The position numbers and the translations under genes were made by a program. Source: Novosphingobium sp. HII-3 (GTDB taxonomy: Bacteria > Pseudomonadota > Alphaproteobacteria > Sphingomonadales > Sphingomonadaceae). Taken from it: a DNA stretch of 64,000 nucleotides. The notes under the pieces are model-generated. The model worked only from the letters and a program-made list of their open reading frames with translations. It did no database searches and was not told where the DNA came from. The stretch lies in assembly GCF_002916655.1 (NCBI RefSeq), contig NZ_PPSM01000072.1, forward strand, positions 62,001 through 126,000, given 5' to 3'. Below, one piece after another: positions 1 to 7,654 of this stretch (the first letter of the stretch is position 1; each line of letters begins with the position of its first letter).

Positions 1-770
1 TCGTGGCGGGCAGTCTTGTTGCGCTGGCCGTCTGGGCATGGGCGCTGGAGAAGGAGGTCTACCTCCTGGCCGCGCTCCTCGCCGGATACGGCATCGCGAC
101 CGGGCTGGCGATCCGCATGGCGCGGGCGGGGCGCAGCACGTCGATGCTGGCCGGGATCGTCGGCGATTTCTCCGGTATGCCGCCGCTGATGAAGCGGCTC
201 GCGTTCGTGCAGTTCTTCAGCTGGTCCGCGCTGTTCATCATGTGGATCAACACCACGCCCGTCGTCGCTCAGTACCACTTCGGCTCGGCCGACCCGGCAA
301 GTGCCGCCTATCAGGAGGCGGGCAACTGGGTGGGCGTGCTGTTTTCCGTCTACAACGGTGTCGCGGCCATTGCCGCGCTGGCCGTGCTGCCCATGCTGTC
401 GGCGCGGATCGGAAAAGCGAGGACGCACGCGCTCTGCCTGGTCGCGGGGGCTGCGGGGTTCGCCGGGTTCATGATCCTGCGTGATCCCACGGCGCTCATC
501 CTGTGCGAGCTTGGCATCGGCGTGGCCTGGGCCTCCATCCTGGCGATGCCCTACGCGATCCTGGCGAGCAGCCTGCCGCAGTCCAAGCTGGGCATCTACA
601 TGGGCCTCTTCAACGTCTTCGTGGTGCTGCCGCAACTTCTGGTGGCGACGGTCATGGGCTCGATCATGAAGGCGTTCTTCCCCGGCGAGCCGATCTGGAC
701 GATGGCTTTTGCGGCAGGCACTCTTCTCGTCGCCGCGCTTGCCTCCTTCCGGATCGCCATGCCGGACTGA
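1..770 (+). CDS. MFS sugar transporter, SLC45/GPH-like, C-terminal part (5' end outside window)
   Basis: The reading frame is open at the left edge, so this is the C-terminal part (about 255 residues) of a polytopic membrane protein. Several hydrophobic helices are visible. The stretch GVAWASILAMPYAILASSLP followed by a G-x-Y-M-G-x-F-N segment resembles the tenth-helix region of SLC45-type sucrose/maltose:proton symporters, which are common in sphingomonads. The GTG at base 3 is not taken as a real start because the frame continues off the window. Assignment to the major facilitator superfamily is firm; the sugar substrate is an inference from family resemblance. Confidence 0.75.
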   Translation, partial: VAGSLVALAVWAWALEKEVYLLAALLAGYGIATGLAIRMARAGRSTSMLAGIVGDFSGMPPLMKRLAFVQFFSWSALFIMWINTTPVVAQYHFGSADPASAAYQEAGNWVGVLFSVYNGVAAIAALAVLPMLSARIGKARTHALCLVAGAAGFAGFMILRDPTALILCELGIGVAWASILAMPYAILASSLPQSKLGIYMGLFNVFVVLPQLLVATVMGSIMKAFFPGEPIWTMAFAAGTLLVAALASFRIAMPD

Positions 771-870
771 GCGATAGAAGTGAGCGACGACGCGAAATAA
801 TAAACCTTCGCGAAGCATCGATGTTGCCCTAGAGGAGGGCCGAACAGGCACAAGCAAGAGGAGAGGACCC

Positions 871-2028
871 ATGCGCGCCACCCCGGATTTTGATTTCGCT
901 CTCGGTGAGAGCGCGCAGATGATTCGCGAAACCGTTGCCCGCTTCGCCGACGAACGCATCGCTCCCCTTGCCGCTCGGGCCGATGCGGAGGACTGGTTCC
1001 CCCGTGAACTCTGGCCCGAAATGGGCGAACTGGGCCTGCACGGCATCACCGTCGAGGAAGACTGGGGCGGTATCGGCCTCGGCTACCTCGAGCATGTCAT
1101 CGCCGTCGAGGAAGTCAGCCGCGCCTCTGCTTCGGTCGGATTGTCCTATGGTGCCCACTCCAACCTGTGCGTCAACCAGATCCGCCGGTGGGGCAACGAG
1201 GAACAGAAGGCGCGTTACCTGCCCAAGCTTATCTCGGGCGAACATGTGGGCAGCCTTGCCATGTCGGAGGTCGGAGCCGGATCCGACGTTGTCGGCATGA
1301 AGCTGCGCGCCGATGCGGTCGGGGGCGGCTTCCGGCTCAACGGCACCAAGTTCTGGATCACCAACGGCACTTGCGCCGACACGCTCGTGGTCTACGCCAA
1401 GACCGGAGAAGGATCGAAGGGGATCACCGCCTTCCTCGTTGAGAAGGACACGCCGGGTTTCTCCATCGGGCAGAAGATCGACAAGATGGGCATGCGCGGT
1501 TCGCCCACCTGCGAGCTGGTGTTTGACGACTGTTTCCTGCCGGAAGAGAACGTCATGGGTCCGCTGCATGGCGGCGTGGGCGTGCTTATGAGCGGTCTCG
1601 ACTACGAGCGCGTCGTGCTGGCGGGCTTGCAGCTCGGCATCATGCAGGCTTGCCTCGACACCGTCATCCCCTATCTGCGGGAGAGGAAGCAGTTCGGCAA
1701 GCCGATCGGGGCTTTCCAGTTGATGCAGGCGAAAGTGGCGGACATGTACGTCGCGCTGCAGTCGGCGCGCGCCTACGTCTATGCGGTCGCTCGTGCCTGC
1801 GACGCGGGGCAGACCACCCGCTTTGACGCAGCGGGCGCGATCCTGCTGGCGAGCGAGAACGCCTTTCGCGTCTCGGGGGAAGCTGTCCAGGCGCTGGGCG
1901 GCGCGGGTTACACGAAGGACTGGCCGGTGGAGCGCTACTTGCGTGACGCCAAGCTGCTCGACATCGGCGCCGGAACGAACGAGATCCGCCGTATGCTCAT
2001 CGGTCGGGAACTGATCGGCGCCGCCTGA
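871..2028 (+). CDS. Isovaleryl-CoA dehydrogenase-type acyl-CoA dehydrogenase
   Basis: A 385-residue FAD flavoprotein with the complete acyl-CoA dehydrogenase fold, predicted to oxidise a branched short-chain acyl-CoA (leucine catabolism) and pass electrons to ETF. The catalytic base supports the isovaleryl subtype: a glutamate sits in the helix motif [11 protein letters not shown] (Glu246), as in isovaleryl-CoA dehydrogenase. The position used by medium-chain enzymes, just before GTNEIRR, is Ala367. The start has a strong ribosome site (AGAGGAGAGG) eight bases upstream. The usual partners, methylcrotonyl-CoA carboxylase and HMG-CoA lyase, are not next to it. A strong terminator follows, so it is probably transcribed alone. 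Confidence 0.88.
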   Translation: MRATPDFDFALGESAQMIRETVARFADERIAPLAARADAEDWFPRELWPEMGELGLHGITVEEDWGGIGLGYLEHVIAVEEVSRASASVGLSYGAHSNLCVNQIRRWGNEEQKARYLPKLISGEHVGSLAMSEVGAGSDVVGMKLRADAVGGGFRLNGTKFWITNGTCADTLVVYAKTGEGSKGITAFLVEKDTPGFSIGQKIDKMGMRGSPTCELVFDDCFLPEENVMGPLHGGVGVLMSGLDYERVVLAGLQLGIMQACLDTVIPYLRERKQFGKPIGAFQLMQAKVADMYVALQSARAYVYAVARACDAGQTTRFDAAGAILLASENAFRVSGEAVQALGGAGYTKDWPVERYLRDAKLLDIGAGTNEIRRMLIGRELIGAA

Positions 2029-2063
2029 GGCAGCCGCGCGCCTGACGCTGCAAGCGACACGCC

Positions 2064-2105
2064 AAAGCATGGTCGAGCCGTAGACGCCGACCATGCTTTT
2101 TCTTT
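2064..2105 (+). terminator. Rho-independent terminator after the acyl-CoA dehydrogenase
   Basis: A perfect 12-bp stem (2064-2075 with 2088-2099) around a 12-base loop is followed by a T-rich run. It lies 36 bases after the dehydrogenase stop and ahead of the P450 gene, separating the two transcripts. Confidence 0.85.
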
Positions 2106-2160
2106 GCCTGCGCCGTTCAATGAGATACCATGGATCATATTCGGACGGCACGGGAGAGCC

Positions 2161-3375
2161 ATGACGATGACGACCACTGCACAGGCTGCCGCGCCTGCAT
2201 GCCCCGCGCACAGCGGACGAGACGACCGGAAGAGCGCCCGAATCGCCGAGGCCAATCTGAAACCGGCGGACGGCGCCCGCATCATCCGTTCCTTCGCCGC
2301 CTCGCGCGAGATATTGCGTTCTACCAGGGTGCGTCAGGCGGGGGCGAGTGCCGAGGTAGTGGATCTCAGCAGGCCGGACGAAATCTCGTTCTTCTTCCTC
2401 GACGGGGATGTTCACCGCAAGCGCCGCGCTGCGGTGGCGGGGCTCTTCGCTCCCCGGACCATCGCGACGCGCCACCGGGCGGTGATGGATCGCACGATGG
2501 ATACGATCGTCGCCAAGCTTCAGGAGAGGGGTTCCGCACCCCTCGATGAACTGAGCTGGCAGATGGCGGTGGATGTCGCGGCGGAAATCGTCGGGCTGAC
2601 CAACAGCGACAGCAACGCCAATCTCGCAAGGCGGGTCAAGGCCGTGCTCGAATCCTCGATCACTCGCAAGCCCGGATTCTTCAACGGATTGCTGTTCAAC
2701 GCAAGAATGCTGGTCCACGTCGGGCGCTTCTGGAAGCATGACCTGGCGCCCGCCGTCGCCGCCCGCCGGCATCAGCCGCGCGACGACGTGATCACTCACA
2801 TGGTACAGGCGGACTATTCCCGGAAGGGGATGATCATGGAATGCCTCAGCTACGGCGGGGCAGGCATGATGACCACGCGCGAGTTCATCGTGATGGCGGC
2901 GTGGCACCTGTTTGAAAAGCAGCCCCTGCGCGAGCGTTTCCTTTCCGGCAGCGAGGAAGACCAGATCGCGATCCTGGAGGAGATCCTGCGGCTGGAACCT
3001 GTGGCCTCGATGCTCCACCGCCGTGCGGCGGAGCCGCTGGCGGGCCCGGCCGGCATGGCGCTGGCGGAAGGGGAGACCGCCTGCGTCTCCATTCGCGAGG
3101 CCAATGTGGACGAGGCGATCACCGGCCCCTGTCCCTTCGAGATCGACCCCGATCGCGCGAAGCGGATGAAGGTGGCAGGGCCATACCTCAGCTTTGGGGA
3201 CGGCCCCCACCGCTGCCCCGGCGCGCAAGTCGCCCTGCATGAGACGCGGTTGTTTCTCGACCGCCTGCTTCGGCTGCCGGGCATCCGCCTCACGGCCGAG
3301 CCGCGGGTGCTGTGGAACGCGCAGATCCAGGGCTACGAACTGCGCGGGGCGGTCGTCGCCTGTGATCCGTCCTGA
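2161..3375 (+). CDS. Cytochrome P450
   Basis: A soluble bacterial P450 of 404 residues. The haem-binding loop FGDGPHRCPG carries the thiolate ligand Cys352, and the K-helix ExxR motif is EILR at residues 274-277. The I-helix reads G-G-A-G-M-M-T-T (232-239): the conserved threonine is present, but the usual acidic residue before it is methionine. The start is ATG 2161, preceded by GGGAGAG. The frame is open further upstream only from a TTG, and that would run into the terminator. A 2Fe-2S ferredoxin gene follows nine bases later, so the pair is a class I-type system in which the ferredoxin supplies electrons; no ferredoxin reductase is adjacent. The substrate cannot be read from the sequence. 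Confidence 0.9.
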   Translation: MTMTTTAQAAAPACPAHSGRDDRKSARIAEANLKPADGARIIRSFAASREILRSTRVRQAGASAEVVDLSRPDEISFFFLDGDVHRKRRAAVAGLFAPRTIATRHRAVMDRTMDTIVAKLQERGSAPLDELSWQMAVDVAAEIVGLTNSDSNANLARRVKAVLESSITRKPGFFNGLLFNARMLVHVGRFWKHDLAPAVAARRHQPRDDVITHMVQADYSRKGMIMECLSYGGAGMMTTREFIVMAAWHLFEKQPLRERFLSGSEEDQIAILEEILRLEPVASMLHRRAAEPLAGPAGMALAEGETACVSIREANVDEAITGPCPFEIDPDRAKRMKVAGPYLSFGDGPHRCPGAQVALHETRLFLDRLLRLPGIRLTAEPRVLWNAQIQGYELRGAVVACDPS

Positions 3376-3384
3376 GGCTGACGC

Positions 3385-3705
3385 ATGGTGGCAGTGACGT
3401 TCATCGCGGTGGATGGCCGCGAAACGCGTATCGAGGCGACAACGGGGCTGTCGCTTATGGAGAACGCCGTAGCGGGTGGCATCGCGGCGATCGAGGCGGT
3501 CTGCGGCGGCAATGCCTATTGCGGCACGTGCCGGGTCTATGTCGTGTCCGAATGGCGCAGTGTGACGGGCAATATCACTGAGATCGAGGAGCCGATGATC
3601 GAGGCGAGCGGCGATGACGATCCCGGCGTGCGGCTCTCCTGCCAGATCGTCGTCACGCCCGAACTGGATGGGCTGGTGGTGCGAACGCCCGCATCGCAGG
3701 GCTAG
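3385..3705 (+). CDS. 2Fe-2S ferredoxin, partner of the P450
   Basis: A 106-residue plant/vertebrate-type [2Fe-2S] ferredoxin. The cluster ligands are Cys40, Cys46, Cys49 and Cys86 in the pattern C-x5-C-x2-C ... C, typical of adrenodoxin/putidaredoxin-like proteins that reduce P450s. It starts nine bases after the P450 stop and is almost certainly co-transcribed with it. Its TAG stop shares the four bases CTAG with the stop of the convergent modC gene, so no intergenic terminator separates the two. Confidence 0.9.
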   Translation: MVAVTFIAVDGRETRIEATTGLSLMENAVAGGIAAIEAVCGGNAYCGTCRVYVVSEWRSVTGNITEIEEPMIEASGDDDPGVRLSCQIVVTPELDGLVVRTPASQG

Positions 3706-4319
3706 GCGGCGGGCACCGGCACGATGGTGTGCGCCAGCCGCTCGACCTCCGAGCGATCGTGGCTGACGTAGAGGATCGGTAGGCGCAGTTCGTCCCGGAT
3801 GCGTTCGATGAGCCGCAGGATTTCCTCGCGCCGCGCGCCGTCGACCGAGGCGAGCGGCTCGTCCATCAGCAGGAACGCGGGGTCGGAGAGCAGCGCGCGC
3901 CCGATCGCCACGCGCTGCGCCTCACCGCCCGATAACGTGGCGGGCATGCGATCGAGCAGGCCGGTTATGCCGAGGAGGTCGAGCGTGTGGTCCCAGTCCA
4001 GCCCCGCTCCCGGCCTCAGTCCGTATGCCAGGTTTCGGCGGACGCTGCGGTGCGGGAACAGCCGCAGGTCCTGGAACACGTAGCCGCAGCGGCGGTGCTC
4101 GGCAGGGAGGTCGATCCGCGCGGCGGCATCGAACAGCGGGGTTCCGGCGACGGCGATGCGGCCCCGCCTCGGGCGCAGGAGGCCGGCTACCGCATCCAGC
4201 AGGGTCGTCTTGCCCGCTCCCGAAGGTCCGAACAAGGCGGTAAGACCGGGGCCGGCGGTGAAGGCGTAATCAAGCCGCCGGTCGCCTCGCGCAAGAGTTA
4301 TGGCGATGTCAAAGGACAT
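3702..4319 (-). CDS. modC: Molybdate ABC transporter ATPase (short form)
   Basis: The ATP-hydrolysing subunit of the molybdate importer. Walker A GPSGAGKTT is at residues 31-39, the signature is LSGGEAQR, Walker B is FLLMDEP and the switch histidine is in SHD. The ATG at 4319 overlaps the end of modB by 11 bases; the frame is open further upstream but would lie inside modB. The protein is only 205 residues, against about 350 for classical ModC. It ends soon after the ATPase core and lacks the C-terminal TOBE/MOP molybdate-binding domain. Gene order modA-modB-modC fixes the assignment. Confidence 0.88.
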   Translation of the reverse strand: MSFDIAITLARGDRRLDYAFTAGPGLTALFGPSGAGKTTLLDAVAGLLRPRRGRIAVAGTPLFDAAARIDLPAEHRRCGYVFQDLRLFPHRSVRRNLAYGLRPGAGLDWDHTLDLLGITGLLDRMPATLSGGEAQRVAIGRALLSDPAFLLMDEPLASVDGARREEILRLIERIRDELRLPILYVSHDRSEVERLAHTIVPVPAA

Positions 4320-5010
4320 GGCGGCCCTTTTCCTGCCCGCTGCGCCGCGCGAGCCCCTCCGACAGCACCAGCGCCATAAGCGAGAGGCCGACGGAGAGCA
4401 TCGCCAGCCGCGCGACCTGCATGTCGGACCCCGGGATCTGCAGGGCGCTGTAGATCGCAAGGGGAAGGGTCTGCGTCTCGCCGGGGATGTTGGAGGCGAA
4501 GGTGATCGTCGCGCCGAACTCGCCCACTGAGCGCGCGAACCCCAGCACCAGCGCGGCCAGTATGCCGTTGACGCAGAGTGGCAGCGTGACGGTCGCGAAA
4601 GCGCGCCAGGGACCGGCGCCGAGCGTGCGGGCGGCACTCTCCAGCCGGCGATCGACGCCCTCCAGCGAAAGCCGCATCGCGCGCACCATCAGGGGCAGCG
4701 CCATGATCCCGGCTGCAAGCGCTGCGCCTGTCCACCGGAACAGGAAGGCAAGGCCTAGGGTCCGCTCCAGAAAGGCACCCGCCGCGGCATCCGGACCGAG
4801 CGCGATGAGCAGCAGCCAGCCCGTCACCACCGGCGGCAGCACGAGCGGCAGATGGACAAGCGCGTCGATCAGCACCTTGCCGGGAAAGCGCCAGCGGGCG
4901 AGCACCCAGGCGAGCGCAAAGGCGATCGGCAGAGCGGCGGCCATGGCAACGGCGCTCACCTTCAGGGAAAGGAGAAGCACCTCCCATTCTGCGGACGAAA
5001 GCGGGGCCAT
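4309..5010 (-). CDS. modB: Molybdate ABC transporter permease
   Basis: A 233-residue inner-membrane permease with about five hydrophobic helices. It has the EAA-type cytoplasmic loop that contacts the ATPase, visible as ESAARTLGAGPWRAF (A-x3-G-A-G-P-W). The segment SVGEFGATITFASNIPGETQ is characteristic of ModB. It sits between modA, ten bases upstream, and modC, whose start it overlaps. With them it should form the importer taking MoO4 from the periplasm to the cytoplasm for molybdenum cofactor synthesis. Confidence 0.92.
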   Translation of the reverse strand: MAPLSSAEWEVLLLSLKVSAVAMAAALPIAFALAWVLARWRFPGKVLIDALVHLPLVLPPVVTGWLLLIALGPDAAAGAFLERTLGLAFLFRWTGAALAAGIMALPLMVRAMRLSLEGVDRRLESAARTLGAGPWRAFATVTLPLCVNGILAALVLGFARSVGEFGATITFASNIPGETQTLPLAIYSALQIPGSDMQVARLAMLSVGLSLMALVLSEGLARRSGQEKGRHVL

Positions 5011-5020
5011 CGGCGGCGGC

Positions 5021-5794
5021 TTAGTGCGTGCCGAAGCCGAACCGGCGGAACAGGGACTTGCCCTGTGCCGAGACGAGGTAGCGGCGGAACGCCTCGCCCT
5101 CCGGGTTGCGGGACCTGGAAAGGGTGGCGACGGGGTAGCTGATCGGTGAGTGGCTGCTTGCCGGGAAAGTGCCGACCACGCGCACGCGGCTGTCGGCGCG
5201 CGCGTCCGTGGCGTAGACGATCCCCAGCGGCGCCGCGCCGCGATCGACCAGCGCCAGCGCCCCGCGCACGCTTTCGGCCGGGGCCAGTCGATCCACGACC
5301 GAGGCCCAGACCCCCAGCCGCGTCAGCGCCTCCTTCGCGTAGAGACCGGCAGGAACGCCGCCGGGACCGGCAATCGCCAGCCGCCCCTTGCCGAGCGCGC
5401 GGGCCAGAGCCATGCCGGGACCTATGCGCAGCCGCACGGCGCTTGCCCTTGGCGCGATGAGGACGAGCGTGTTGCGCAGGAACGAGACCCGAGTGCCGCG
5501 CCGCAGGAGGTTGCGCGCCTGCAGGTGGTTCATCCATTGCTCGTCGGCCGAGACGAACAGGTCGGCCCGGGCGCCTCCCGCGACCTGCCGTGCAAGGGCC
5601 GAGGAGGCGGCGAAGGAGATGCGCGGGCGAGGGTGGCCCTTGCGCGCCCAGGCGTCGGCGGCCGCGTTCATCGATTCCTGCAGGCTGGCCGCCGCCAGCA
5701 CCAGCGCCGGCTCCTTGCGCGATGGCGCGGCTGTCGCGGCCGTGGCGGCGAGGAAGGTCAGCGCCGCCATCATGCTGGCCACGAACTTATGCAT
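5021..5794 (-). CDS. modA: Molybdate-binding periplasmic protein
   Basis: A 257-residue substrate-binding protein with an N-terminal signal peptide (MHKFVASMMAALTFLAATAA, then an Ala-x-Ala site). The mature start AASLQESMNAAADAW and the following SSALARQVAGGARADLFVSA match ModA, where these serines and alanines contact the oxyanion. ATG 5794 is chosen because it begins the signal peptide and has GGAG upstream; the frame is open 35 codons further but crosses the operator palindrome. It is the first transporter gene of the operon behind the modE-like regulator. Confidence 0.92.
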   Translation of the reverse strand: MHKFVASMMAALTFLAATAATAAPSRKEPALVLAAASLQESMNAAADAWARKGHPRPRISFAASSALARQVAGGARADLFVSADEQWMNHLQARNLLRRGTRVSFLRNTLVLIAPRASAVRLRIGPGMALARALGKGRLAIAGPGGVPAGLYAKEALTRLGVWASVVDRLAPAESVRGALALVDRGAAPLGIVYATDARADSRVRVVGTFPASSHSPISYPVATLSRSRNPEGEAFRRYLVSAQGKSLFRRFGFGTH

Positions 5795-5811
5795 CAGGAT
5801 CTCCGGTAGGG

Positions 5812-5828
5812 TACTGTATCCTACAGTA
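5812..5828. promoter_or_regulatory. Perfect inverted repeat in front of modA, candidate ModE operator
   Basis: TACTGTA and TACAGTA form a perfect 7-bp inverted repeat around a 3-base spacer, 17 bases upstream of the modA start, in the 65-base gap after the modE-like gene. The short A/T-rich dyad and its place resemble ModE sites in other proteobacteria, where Mo-loaded ModE represses uptake. The link to the neighbouring regulator is an inference; the sequence only shows the symmetric site. Confidence 0.6.
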
Positions 5829-5859
5829 TACTGCACGGCGCGGCAGGCAAGGGGCGCGT

Positions 5860-6240
5860 TCACCCCTTCTGCGAGGTACGCGGGCAGGGAAGGAGGCAAG
5901 CCGCGAGTGCATCGTAGTGCGGACCATGGGCTGACCGCGCCACCCCTGCCTGCAAGGCGCGGTAGTGTGCGAGGACGCTCTCCCCTTGCGCCGTCAAGTG
6001 CGCGCCGCTCATCGCGGAACGTCCGGGGGCGGTCTGGACCAGGGGGGTGTCCCAGCAGCGGTTCATCGTGTCCACGAGCAGCCAGGCACGCCGGTAGCTC
6101 ATGCCCATGGCGCGGCCGGCAGCCGAGATGGACCCGTGTTTGCGGATGGCATCGAGCAGGTCGGCCTTGCCCGGCCCCATCGCGATTTCCTCGCCGGAAT
6201 GGATCTGAATCTTGATCTTCAGGCGGCGCGCGTCAGTCAT
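5860..6240 (-). CDS. ModE-like winged-helix regulator (N-terminal domain only)
   Basis: A 126-residue DNA-binding protein matching the N-terminal LysR-type winged-helix domain of ModE: K-I-Q-I near the start, then ADLLDAIRKHGSISAAGRAM, GMSYRRAWLLVDTMN and a G-G/S-A-x-L-T wing. E. coli ModE is about 260 residues because two molbindin domains follow. Here the chain ends after the helical dimerisation segment, so no molybdate-binding site is visible. It is encoded on the same strand directly upstream of modABC and is the likely local regulator. How it would sense molybdate is unclear. Confidence 0.85.
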   Translation of the reverse strand: MTDARRLKIKIQIHSGEEIAMGPGKADLLDAIRKHGSISAAGRAMGMSYRRAWLLVDTMNRCWDTPLVQTAPGRSAMSGAHLTAQGESVLAHYRALQAGVARSAHGPHYDALAACLLPCPRTSQKG

Positions 6241-6564
6241 CGTGCGAATCTAGAGCGCGGCCATTGCCCCGCCAACCCCAGGACCGATGGCGTATGTCAG
6301 GCTGGCTATAAGGGTTAAGGGTTTTCCCCAGCGGCGTTCCGCCACCCCGCGCAACGCGGCGGTTCGCCGGTCTCCGGACGGCGGAACCGCATCAGTCAGA
6401 AGCCCCGGTGGTCGGACCACACTCTGGAACAATGCCGCCGTTTTCGATATACGAAGGGATGGGAAAGAAAGATCGCCTGACGCCGCAAAGGCACAGCGAT
6501 CGGGAGAAGGGCGGCTGATGCACGGGAAGCCTGTGGTATCGCCCGGTAGGTAAGAGGATGGCCT
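6241..6564. other. Gap of 324 bases between modE-like gene and small membrane protein gene
   Basis: No convincing protein gene. An 88-codon frame across the stretch is Arg/Pro-rich with no family resemblance. The stretch must carry the modE promoter, at its left end and reading left, and the signals for the rightward gene at 6565. Its middle holds several clean stem-loops, listed separately. Confidence 0.5.
6331..6501 (+). other. Cluster of stem-loops, possible structured leader or small RNA
   Basis: An outer stem pairs 6331-6343 with 6380-6390 (two bulged bases). It encloses two hairpins: CCGCG/CGCGG at 6347-6359 and CCGG/CCGG at 6367-6377. Two further hairpins follow: GTGGT/ACCAC at 6408-6420, and GATCGC/GCGATC at 6471-6501 with an inner GCC/GGC. 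The nested, multibranch arrangement about 60 bases ahead of a gene suggests a folded leader or small RNA. No known riboswitch consensus was recognised. Confidence 0.35.
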
Positions 6565-6768
6565 ATGAAGGTGGCGAACGACAATATCGTTAGACTACAA
6601 GGACTTGGCAAAGGTTCTTCGGACTGGGCCGCGCGTCGTCCGGCCGGCGGCGTCTATGCCGCACAGCGCCGCGACCATGAGCAGGAACACGACGGCCGCG
6701 GGCTGGCCATGGCGGTTCTTCTTTGCGTGGTGTGCTGGGGCGCGCTGGGGTATTTCCTGCTCGGATGA
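6565..6768 (+). CDS. Small single-span membrane protein, unknown function
   Basis: A 67-residue predicted protein with a hydrophilic N-terminal part starting MKVANDN and one hydrophobic C-terminal helix (about residues 48-66, LAMAVLLCVVCWGALGYFLL). The start has an AAGAGGATGG stretch a few bases upstream. The V-A-N-D-N beginning is seen in several short alphaproteobacterial proteins. No function can be assigned; the 100-base gap to the phosphatase gene allows co-transcription. Confidence 0.55.
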   Translation: MKVANDNIVRLQGLGKGSSDWAARRPAGGVYAAQRRDHEQEHDGRGLAMAVLLCVVCWGALGYFLLG

Positions 6769-6868
6769 CCCGGCCCGTGTTCGCGCTGGCGATGTGACGA
6801 AGCGCAGGGGAAGGGCGCGCGCAGCCGCAGCCTGCCCCCGGCAGTCTTCCGCACAGGGCAAGGGATCC

Positions 6869-7654
6869 ATGATGAGCGAACGCGTCCTCTCCCTCGAAGG
6901 AGTCCACAACTTCCGCGACGCGGGTGGCTATTCCCTCAGCGGCGGAGGGCGCATGAGGCGCCGCATGGTCTGGCGCTCGGGCCAGCACCACGCCGCCACC
7001 GATACCGATCTTGACCGTATAGCCGCCCTCGACCTTGCCAGCGTCTTCGACCTGCGGTCCTCGCGTGAGCGTGCCGGCCATCCCTGCCGTCGGCCGCCGG
7101 AGTTTAGCGCACACGTCGTCCTCTGCGCAGATCCCGAGACACGCCACGCGCCGCATGTCGCGGCCTCAAAGGGGCTTCGCGGCCGGACGGTTCAGTCCAC
7201 GCGCGATAGCCTTGCCCGCAATTACGCCCGCATAGTCTTCCGCCCGGAACTGCAGGTCATGATCCGGAACTGGTTCGCGGTGCTGGGGGAGGGGCAGGGC
7301 CCGAGCCTGGTCAACTGCATGGCGGGCAAGGACCGCACGGGCATCGCGGTGGCGCTGCTTCACGCCGCGATCGGCGTTCACCCGGACGACATCCTTGCCG
7401 ATTACCTCCTGACGAACACGGCTGGCGACGTGGAGGCCCGCATCGCATCGGGCGCGGCGACGGTTCGTGCGATCACCGGACCGCTGGACGAGGCGGTTCT
7501 GCGCGTCCTGATGGGCGTTGAAGCGGCGTACCTTGAAAGCGCCTGGGCGGCCATTGATGAACGGTACGGAAGCCGCGATACTTATCTTGAGCGGGAGCTG
7601 GGTCTCGACGCAGCCGGACGGGAACGGCTGCGTGCCGCTCTGACGGAAGATTGA
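6869..7654 (+). CDS. IphP-type tyrosine/serine phosphatase
   Basis: A 261-residue protein with the architecture of bacterial IphP/protein-tyrosine phosphatases: N-terminal N-F-R-D-A-G-G-Y, then V-F-D-L-R-S-x-x-E-R, and a CX5R phosphate loop NCMAGKDRTG with nucleophile Cys150 and Arg156. The residue before the cysteine, normally histidine, is asparagine (149). The start is one of two consecutive ATGs at 6869/6872 with AGGG upstream; longer readings overlap the small membrane gene in another frame. Likely a cytoplasmic phosphatase for phosphotyrosine or phosphoinositide; the substrate is unknown. Confidence 0.82.
   Translation: MMSERVLSLEGVHNFRDAGGYSLSGGGRMRRRMVWRSGQHHAATDTDLDRIAALDLASVFDLRSSRERAGHPCRRPPEFSAHVVLCADPETRHAPHVAASKGLRGRTVQSTRDSLARNYARIVFRPELQVMIRNWFAVLGEGQGPSLVNCMAGKDRTGIAVALLHAAIGVHPDDILADYLLTNTAGDVEARIASGAATVRAITGPLDEAVLRVLMGVEAAYLESAWAAIDERYGSRDTYLERELGLDAAGRERLRAALTED

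Noticed and set aside
829..3240. 803-codon open frame antisense to the acyl-CoA dehydrogenase and P450
   Set aside because: It lies opposite two strong protein families and has no family features; long antisense frames are expected in GC-rich DNA.
6287..6553. 88-codon frame in the modE-orf67 gap
   Set aside because: Codes an Arg/Pro-rich sequence directly over the stem-loops; no support for coding.
6571..6585. Ala-Asn-Asp-Asn codons resembling a tmRNA tag
   Set aside because: They sit in a normal small gene start with a ribosome site, and no tmRNA core (tRNA-like ends) is visible around them.
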